DNA of 64,000 nt from an uncultured Robiginitomaculum sp. GTDB taxonomy: Bacteria > Pseudomonadota > Alphaproteobacteria > Caulobacterales > Maricaulaceae. The stretch is taken from positions 23,132-87,131 of the forward strand of contig CALLVD010000024.1 in assembly GCA_938010385.1 (NCBI GenBank), in the 5' to 3' direction. The stretch's first letter is position 1; each line of letters starts with the position of its first letter. A program made the translations under genes and the position numbers. Below are positions 59,444 to 64,000 of the stretch, in pieces. The notes under the pieces are model-generated. The model did no database searches, was not told the DNA's origin, and was given only the letters and a program-made list of their open reading frames with translations.

Positions 59444-59478
59444 GGGCCCGCGCCGCACCCTTCAAAAGGCGCGGGCCC
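59444..59478 (+). repeat. Strong hairpin between pspA and pspB
   Basis: GGGCCCGCGCC (59444-59454) and GGCGCGGGCCC (59468-59478) form a perfect 11-bp stem with a 13-base loop. No T tract follows, so it would stabilise or process pspA mRNA or reduce read-through, lowering pspBC relative to pspA. Confidence 0.85.
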
Positions 59479-59507
59479 AACCCGACAACACGGAGAGAGA
59501 TTTAAGA

Positions 59508-59753
59508 ATGGAAGCAATACTCGGATTGATGATCCCCATTATCGCCATCGTTATGGGAATCGGCCTGGCCATGCTTGGCATGTATTTCAAACATAAAGAA
59601 AAAATGATGGACCATATGAGCGGCGATCAAATCGCAGAGCTTGAGCGCATGTCCCGCGTGGCCGATATTTTAGACCGCCGCGTCAATGTGCTGGAGCGCA
59701 TTTTGGATGATGAAATTCCTGACTGGAGAGAAAAAAATGACAAAACACTTTAA
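59508..59753 (+). CDS. pspB: Phage shock protein PspB
   Basis: PspB (81 residues) is an inner-membrane protein with one N-terminal TM (LGLMIPIIAIVMGIGLAMLGMYF) and a charged cytoplasmic helix. The C-terminal sequence DQIAELERMSRVADILDRRVNVLERILDDEIPDW is typical of PspB. It senses membrane stress with PspC. The ribosome-binding site is GGAGAG. Its last 17 bp overlap pspC. Confidence 0.9.
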   Translation: MEAILGLMIPIIAIVMGIGLAMLGMYFKHKEKMMDHMSGDQIAELERMSRVADILDRRVNVLERILDDEIPDWREKNDKTL

Positions 59754-60171
59754 TGACAGTGACGACGCTTACGCCCCAAGACGGTTTCGCCGCAATAAAA
59801 TTGACGGCCGGCTGGGCGGCGTCTGCGCCGGCATTGCGGACTATACCGGCATTGATACGGTTCTCATCAGAATCTTGGCTGTCATCGGCTTGTTCATGTC
59901 CGGCGGAGCGATTATCTGGCTTTATATGGCGCTTTGGATCTTTGTCCCCAAAGATCACCGCGCCCCGTATCACCGCGAAGAACGTGAAGCCGGCCGCGCC
60001 GAACGCGAAGCGCGCCGCGCGGCGCAATCATCAGACGATCGCCGGACCACAAATTTCCGCGATGTGAAATCAAAGTTTCGCTCCCTTGAGGCCCGTTTGG
60101 CCGGCCTGGAGCGCGCCATCACATCAAGTGAATGGCAGCTGCGCCGCGACTTTAAAGATCTCGAGTCCTAA
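59737..60171 (+). CDS. pspC: Phage shock protein PspC
   Basis: PspC (144 residues from ATG 59737) is preceded by GGAGAG; the track start is 51 bp upstream inside pspB. The PspC domain begins RFRRNKIDGRLGGVCAGIADYTGIDTVLIRILAVIGLFMSGGAIIWLYMALWIFVP, with a single TM. The C-terminal half is a charged coiled helix (EEREAGRAEREARRAAQSSDDR). It relays membrane stress to release PspF. Confidence 0.93.
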   Translation: MTKHFNDSDDAYAPRRFRRNKIDGRLGGVCAGIADYTGIDTVLIRILAVIGLFMSGGAIIWLYMALWIFVPKDHRAPYHREEREAGRAEREARRAAQSSDDRRTTNFRDVKSKFRSLEARLAGLERAITSSEWQLRRDFKDLES

Positions 60172-60203
60172 ACTCTGCGGCCGGATAACAGGAGAGAGAG
60201 ACC

Positions 60204-60449
60204 ATGTTTATCCCGAAATTGAAATCCGTGAAGGCGGCCGGGCTGACGATAATCGGCTTGGCCGGCCTGACCGCAATCACGGCGACGGCTGCTGTGCAAA
60301 ATGACGGCGGCATAGAAATCGCCGCCGGGCCTGTTTACCTGACGGCCGGCGGAGACCCCGGCGGATTAAAGACGGGATTTCGCGACGCTTATGAGGTTCA
60401 CCTGATTGTGACTTTGTCAAAAACGCGGCGCATTCGCATTAAACCTTAA
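60204..60449 (+). CDS. Small membrane-anchored or exported protein at the end of the psp operon
   Basis: The protein has 81 residues. ATG 60204 follows AGGAGAGAGAGACC. An N-terminal hydrophobic segment (about 10-30) fits a TM or signal. The rest is short (VQNDGGIEIAAGPVYLTAGGDPGG, then ...TLSKTRRIRIKP). It lies 32 bp after pspC on the same strand, so it probably belongs to the Psp response. I recognise no family. Confidence 0.6.
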   Translation: MFIPKLKSVKAAGLTIIGLAGLTAITATAAVQNDGGIEIAAGPVYLTAGGDPGGLKTGFRDAYEVHLIVTLSKTRRIRIKP

Positions 60450-60476
60450 AGCCGTAAGCGCCGGGCAGGGCTGAGG

Positions 60477-61076
60477 CTATTGGCGAAGCGCGCCGGGGTT
60501 TGCGTTTGACATTTTGTGGGCCTTGATATGGGCCATCATATCAATCGCAGTTTTTATCCCGATTAAAAGCAGCAGGGCCGGCAGCGGCGAGCCGGCCGCT
60601 TCAATTAGCATCGCGCCGCCCAAAATGACGATATGCAGGACAACGATGCGGCCATAAGGGCGAAACATTTGGTCTTGAACGGCGCGGGTTTTATATTCTC
60701 CGCCCATCCAATAATTGACAATGAAAGAAACAGTATGGCTGCCTGACAAGATCAGCAGCGTTAAAAACAGCGGCCCGCCCGGCAAGAGGTCACCGGCGGA
60801 TGCGCCGTCACCGAAAAGCGAAAAGACGAACGTGCCGTGAATAAATGTAAAGAAGCCGTAGTGCAGCGCGAAGAAAACACTGAGCGGGAATGCGGCTTTG
60901 CGCGGCTCGCCCTGCGCCATCCACATGCGCGGAATATTCAGCGCGCCGATTATCCAATTTTCCGCCCAATACAGGGCGATGACGCTGCCCGTGCTCCAGC
61001 CCCAATTCAGCACGCCGTAAATCGGCACTAAATTGGCCAGAATTAAAACAATGGCTGACAGGCGAAGATTGGGCAT
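60477..61076 (-). CDS. DUF6498 integral membrane protein
   Basis: The protein has 199 residues from ATG 61076 (MPNLRLSAI), where its ATG overlaps the mnmC TAA; the track start adds 21 residues inside mnmC. It has about five or six hydrophobic segments. WGWSTGSVIALYWAENWIIGALNIPRM and FFALHYGFFTFIHGTFVFSLFG are typical of the DUF6498 family. Function is unknown. Confidence 0.82.
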   Translation of the reverse strand: MPNLRLSAIVLILANLVPIYGVLNWGWSTGSVIALYWAENWIIGALNIPRMWMAQGEPRKAAFPLSVFFALHYGFFTFIHGTFVFSLFGDGASAGDLLPGGPLFLTLLILSGSHTVSFIVNYWMGGEYKTRAVQDQMFRPYGRIVVLHIVILGGAMLIEAAGSPLPALLLLIGIKTAIDMMAHIKAHKMSNANPGALRQ

Positions 61077-62851
61077 TACGTTTGGCTCGGCGACAGGCAG
61101 GTCATAATCTCCTGTGCCACAGGCAAAGGATCGTTGCAAACCGCGCTGACCAGACTTTCTGCAATCAGCGGCGCGTGCACAAAGCCGCGTCCGCCCAGCC
61201 CGGTCATGACGTGAAGGCCGGGGGCAATCGCGCCGGCCATCGGAAACGTGTCGGCCGTGGTGACGCGCACGGATGAGCGCGCGCCGCTCGCCGCGCCGCT
61301 CGCCCCGCCCATGGCCGCAAAGCCGGCTTTGTTTAAATCATTATCCGCGTCACGAACGCGGCCGGGGTCATCGCCCGCCCCCCGTTCATGGGTCGCGCCG
61401 AGCAGGACTGAACTCTCCATCGGCACGGCATAACCGCCATAGGTGACGGGGGCCGTCAGTGCGCCGGCCTTGTCGCAAAGCGTGACCTGTCCGCGTTGAT
61501 AGCGCACGCCGGCTTGCGGCCACAGAGACTCGATTTTCGCGCCGGCGCAGATGAAAATATCGGTCCCGCTTGCGATTGTTTTGCCGGCGTCGTCTGTGAC
61601 GTCACAGCCTCCGTCTTGGGCGGTAAGGCTCGCCGCTTCGGCTTTGATTATCTGCGCGCCGGCGGTCCAATCACGGCGCATGGCGACCGGGTCAATCACC
61701 GGCGCGCGGGCAAACCACAGCCCGCCAAACTCTGCTCTAAGTCCCGTGCGCTCTGCCATATCCCGGGCCGTCAGAAATCTCATATCCTGCGCGGGCAGGG
61801 CGGTTTGCGATGCCAGTTTTTGAAACCGATCTTCTTCTTTTTGCGTTTTGGCGATATGGGCGACGCCTGTACGGATGACATTTTTGCCTGCATAGGCCGC
61901 GCGGGCATAGAGATAGGCGGCCGCAAAAAACCGCGATTGCGGCCGGTCCTGAAGATCAAGGCGGGGCTTGACGATAGCGGCCGGATTTCCGCTCGCTTCG
62001 CTGCCGTCATCAGGGTCAATGATAATCGGGGCTATGCCGCGCCTGACAAAGCTGCGTGCCAAACCCGCGCCGGCTATGCCCGCGCCGATAATGATGGGGC
62101 AAACAGCGCGGCCGGGCTGTTCATGTGCCCCTGATTTCACCGCTTCCAGCCGGTGCCGCTTTCGCCCGAAGCCCGGCAGTTTTTGCGTCTCAAACCCGGC
62201 CGCAGTCAGCGCGCGGCGCACATCGCCCGCCACCGTGAACGTCCCGATTTTTGCGCCCGGCGCGGATAAATCGAAAACAGACTGCATCACGTCCGGCGTC
62301 CACATTTGAGGATTTTTCGCCGGGGAAAACCCGTCCAAAAACCACGCATCAGCCCGCAGAGATAAATCGGCAAGCGCCGCGCTGACATCATCATGACAGA
62401 GGGTAAGAGAAAGGCCGCCTTCAAACTCCAAGCGGTGTATGCCCTTCACGCGGCCCGGCCATTGCCGGATTAACGGCGCGGCAAATTCCGCCAGCTCCGG
62501 CCATTTTTTCAAAGCGGCCTCCAGCTGCGCGCTATCAAACGGAAAGCCTTCAATACTGACAAAATGCAGCCGGGCGCTCGCGCTCGGCCGGCTCTGTTGC
62601 CACATTTGCCAAGTGGCCAAAAAGTTCAGCCCGCTGCCAAAGCCCAGCTCGCCGATGACAAATCGCTCCCGTGCCTCCCAGCGCTGCGGCAGGCCGCAGG
62701 CTTTCAGGTAGACGTCGCGGGTTTCTTTCAGGCCGCCTTCGACAGAGAAATAGACATCGTCGAATTGCGTGCTGACCGGCATATCGCTGCGCGCGACGTC
62801 CAGCGCCGGGCCGGGCGCGGCAGTCAGCGGGCGTGGCGGGGATGAACTCAT
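61076..62851 (-). CDS. mnmC: Bifunctional tRNA mnm5s2U biosynthesis protein MnmC
   Basis: The protein has 591 residues. The N-terminal SAM-dependent methyltransferase (MnmD part, about 1-230) has VIGELGFGSGLNFLATW, HFVSIEGFPFD and AWFLDGFSPAKNPQMWTPDVM. The C-terminal FAD oxidoreductase has the dinucleotide motif IIIGAGIAGAGLARSFVRRG near residue 250 and MTGLGGRGFVHAPLIAESL near the end. It completes 5-methylaminomethyl-2-thiouridine at wobble U34 of certain tRNAs. DUF6498 is coupled downstream. Confidence 0.93.
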   Translation of the reverse strand: MSSSPPRPLTAAPGPALDVARSDMPVSTQFDDVYFSVEGGLKETRDVYLKACGLPQRWEARERFVIGELGFGSGLNFLATWQMWQQSRPSASARLHFVSIEGFPFDSAQLEAALKKWPELAEFAAPLIRQWPGRVKGIHRLEFEGGLSLTLCHDDVSAALADLSLRADAWFLDGFSPAKNPQMWTPDVMQSVFDLSAPGAKIGTFTVAGDVRRALTAAGFETQKLPGFGRKRHRLEAVKSGAHEQPGRAVCPIIIGAGIAGAGLARSFVRRGIAPIIIDPDDGSEASGNPAAIVKPRLDLQDRPQSRFFAAAYLYARAAYAGKNVIRTGVAHIAKTQKEEDRFQKLASQTALPAQDMRFLTARDMAERTGLRAEFGGLWFARAPVIDPVAMRRDWTAGAQIIKAEAASLTAQDGGCDVTDDAGKTIASGTDIFICAGAKIESLWPQAGVRYQRGQVTLCDKAGALTAPVTYGGYAVPMESSVLLGATHERGAGDDPGRVRDADNDLNKAGFAAMGGASGAASGARSSVRVTTADTFPMAGAIAPGLHVMTGLGGRGFVHAPLIAESLVSAVCNDPLPVAQEIMTCLSPSQT

Positions 62852-62921
62852 AGATGTGTCTATAACGAAGCCCGGCCGGTTTTATAAACGAAATTTTAGC
62901 GCTCGCGCGCTAGAGTAAATC

Positions 62922-63704
62922 ATGAGCACTACACTAACAGCAAACGCCAAGGCCGGACCGCAAATCGGCGGCGTCATCGATTTTGTCGGCGCGCGATTTG
63001 ACCGGCTGACCCTTGAGCAAACAGCCGCGCTTTGCGCCGGCGCCGGGCGCAAACCGTTTCGCTATGTCGTGACGCCTAATGTCGATCACATCGTCATGCT
63101 GCACCGCGAGCCCGAAAAGTACAAAGCCATGTGGGACGGCGCGTGGCTGTCCGTGTGCGACAGCCGGATTTTGCAGCTGCTGGCGAAATTTTCTAAAATA
63201 GAGATGCCGGTCGTGCCGGGGTCGGATTTGACGGCGCATCTTTTCGATCGCCACATCACGCCGGACACGCGGGTGAATGTGATTGGCGGTGATGATGATG
63301 TTATCGCCAAAGTCACAGCGCGTTACGGCTTGAAAAACATCACCGTCCACAGCCCGCCTATGGGCCTGCGCACTAATCCGGCTGCCATTGCGGCCTGCGC
63401 AGATTTCGCCGCAGCCAATCCGTCCGATTACACCTTTATCTGCGTTGGCAGTCCGCAGGGCGAGATGGTCGCCGAAGCTATAGCTGAGCGCGGCGGCGCA
63501 ACCGGAGCCGGGCTTTGCGTCGGGGCGTCCCTGGACTTTCTGGCCGGCAAGCAGGTGCGCGCCCCCAAATGGATGCAAAACGCCCGGCTGGAATGGCTCT
63601 ACCGATTGCTGCAAAATCCAAAGCGCATGTATAAGCGCTATCTGGTCGAAGGCCCGAAAATATTTAAAATCTGGCTGGCTTGGCGGCGGGCTAAGACGGT
63701 TTAA
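62922..63704 (+). CDS. WecG/TagA/CpsF family glycosyltransferase
   Basis: The protein has 260 residues. Family marks are FRYVVTPNVDHIVMLHREPEKYKAMWDGAWLSVCDSRILQLL (with the catalytic TPN..D and CDS), NVIGGDDDVIAKVTARYGLKNITVHSPPMG, DYTFICVGSPQGEMVAEAIAERGG and GASLDFLAGKQVRAPKWMQNARLEWLYRLLQNPKRM. It transfers a UDP-sugar (typically ManNAc) to a lipid-linked acceptor in glycan synthesis. The glycan is unknown. It overlaps the convergent mrp by 14 bp. Confidence 0.92.
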   Translation: MSTTLTANAKAGPQIGGVIDFVGARFDRLTLEQTAALCAGAGRKPFRYVVTPNVDHIVMLHREPEKYKAMWDGAWLSVCDSRILQLLAKFSKIEMPVVPGSDLTAHLFDRHITPDTRVNVIGGDDDVIAKVTARYGLKNITVHSPPMGLRTNPAAIAACADFAAANPSDYTFICVGSPQGEMVAEAIAERGGATGAGLCVGASLDFLAGKQVRAPKWMQNARLEWLYRLLQNPKRMYKRYLVEGPKIFKIWLAWRRAKTV

Positions 63705-64000
63705 ACGCCCTTAAAAAATTCGCGGCAATATCTTCGAACGCTTTGGCCTGAGGACTGTCTCCGGCCGCGATCGGTACGCCGCTATCCCCGCTCTCGCGTA
63801 CCGCCATATGCAGGGGCGCCTCGCCCAAGAACGGAACGCCCAGCTTTGCCGCCTCATCACGCGCCCCGCCGGAGCCGAAAATGTGGTGCGCGCTGCCGCA
63901 ATCCGGGCAGATAAAGACGCTCATATTCTCGATAATGCCGGCAATGGGAATATCGACTTTTTCAAACATCGCCACGCCCTTGCGCGCATCAGCCAAGGCC
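63691..64000 (-). CDS. Mrp/ApbC/NBP35 family Fe-S cluster carrier ATPase, 5'-truncated by window edge
   Basis: The frame stays open to the right edge, so the N-terminus and Walker A lie beyond 64000. The track ATG (63996) is internal. The visible C-terminal part has ADARKGVAMFEKVDIPIAGIIENMSVFICPDCGSAHHIFG with the CxxC of Mrp/ApbC scaffold proteins, then GVPFLGEAPLHMAVRESGDSGVPIAAGDS. This protein family binds and transfers Fe-S clusters. Confidence 0.92.
   Translation of the reverse strand, partial: ALADARKGVAMFEKVDIPIAGIIENMSVFICPDCGSAHHIFGSGGARDEAAKLGVPFLGEAPLHMAVRESGDSGVPIAAGDSPQAKAFEDIAANFLRAFKPS

Overview
The window reads as a chromosomal segment of an alphaproteobacterium of moderately high G+C. 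The evidence is gene content: a ChvI/ChvG two-component system next to PTS components, an rsmI/lpoA/yraN group, hrcA-grpE without dnaK, a DUF1674 (SDHAF4-like) gene, a CpaBCEF-type Tad pilus locus, and several TTAA-N7-TTAA (CtrA-type) boxes. A Hyphomonadaceae/Maricaulales-like or other Caulobacter-related lineage is my guess, not something the sequence proves. Both ends cut a gene (YlxR on the left, Mrp/ApbC on the right). I found no tRNA, rRNA, CRISPR array, insertion sequence or prophage.

Layout. 1-4.8 kb: the rimP-nusA-ylxR operon (minus), with a possible attenuator in its leader, diverging from hrcA-grpE. 4.9-8.2 kb: pstSCAB phosphate importer. 8.3-14.2 kb: housekeeping genes (yraN, rsmI, lpoA-like, hemW, rdgB, a DUF2975/XRE pair, and hslV behind a clear sigma-32 promoter). 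14.5-20.7 kb: an ATP-grasp protein, dapB, chvI-chvG, EIIA-Man, HPr, a TonB-C lipoprotein and exoD. 20.7-30.9 kb: a Tad/Flp pilus operon (minus) with no pilin gene, no prepilin peptidase and no recognisable cpaD. 31-41.7 kb: a surface/secreted locus of DUF11-type proteins, including a ~1,680-residue probable outer-membrane protein, preceded by about 1.1 kb of AT-rich non-coding DNA with CtrA-type boxes and stacked hairpins.

41.7-48.6 kb (minus) is the most interesting part. It holds a TPR hybrid histidine kinase and a previously unlisted 46-codon gene. That gene encodes a double-glycine leader peptide with a two-cysteine, arginine-rich core. With it lie a C39-peptidase ABC exporter, a 71-residue protein that looks like only the N-terminal anchor of an HlyD adaptor (stop and start codons overlapping those of the exporter), and a DUF393 thiol-type protein. 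I read this as a compact peptide maturation and export system, bacteriocin-like or signalling. 48.5-55.4 kb: a CapD-like epimerase/dehydratase, a heparinase II/III protein, rpe, a repeat-rich lipoprotein and rsmB. 55.7-60.4 kb: DUF1674, two related Cys-containing secreted proteins, and the phage-shock module pspF/pspABC with a strong sigma-54 promoter. 60.5-64 kb: DUF6498, mnmC, a WecG/TagA glycosyltransferase and the mrp fragment.

Together the genes suggest an envelope-focused lifestyle: pilus, large surface proteins, polysaccharide modification, membrane-stress response, and two sensor-kinase systems placed beside export or envelope genes.
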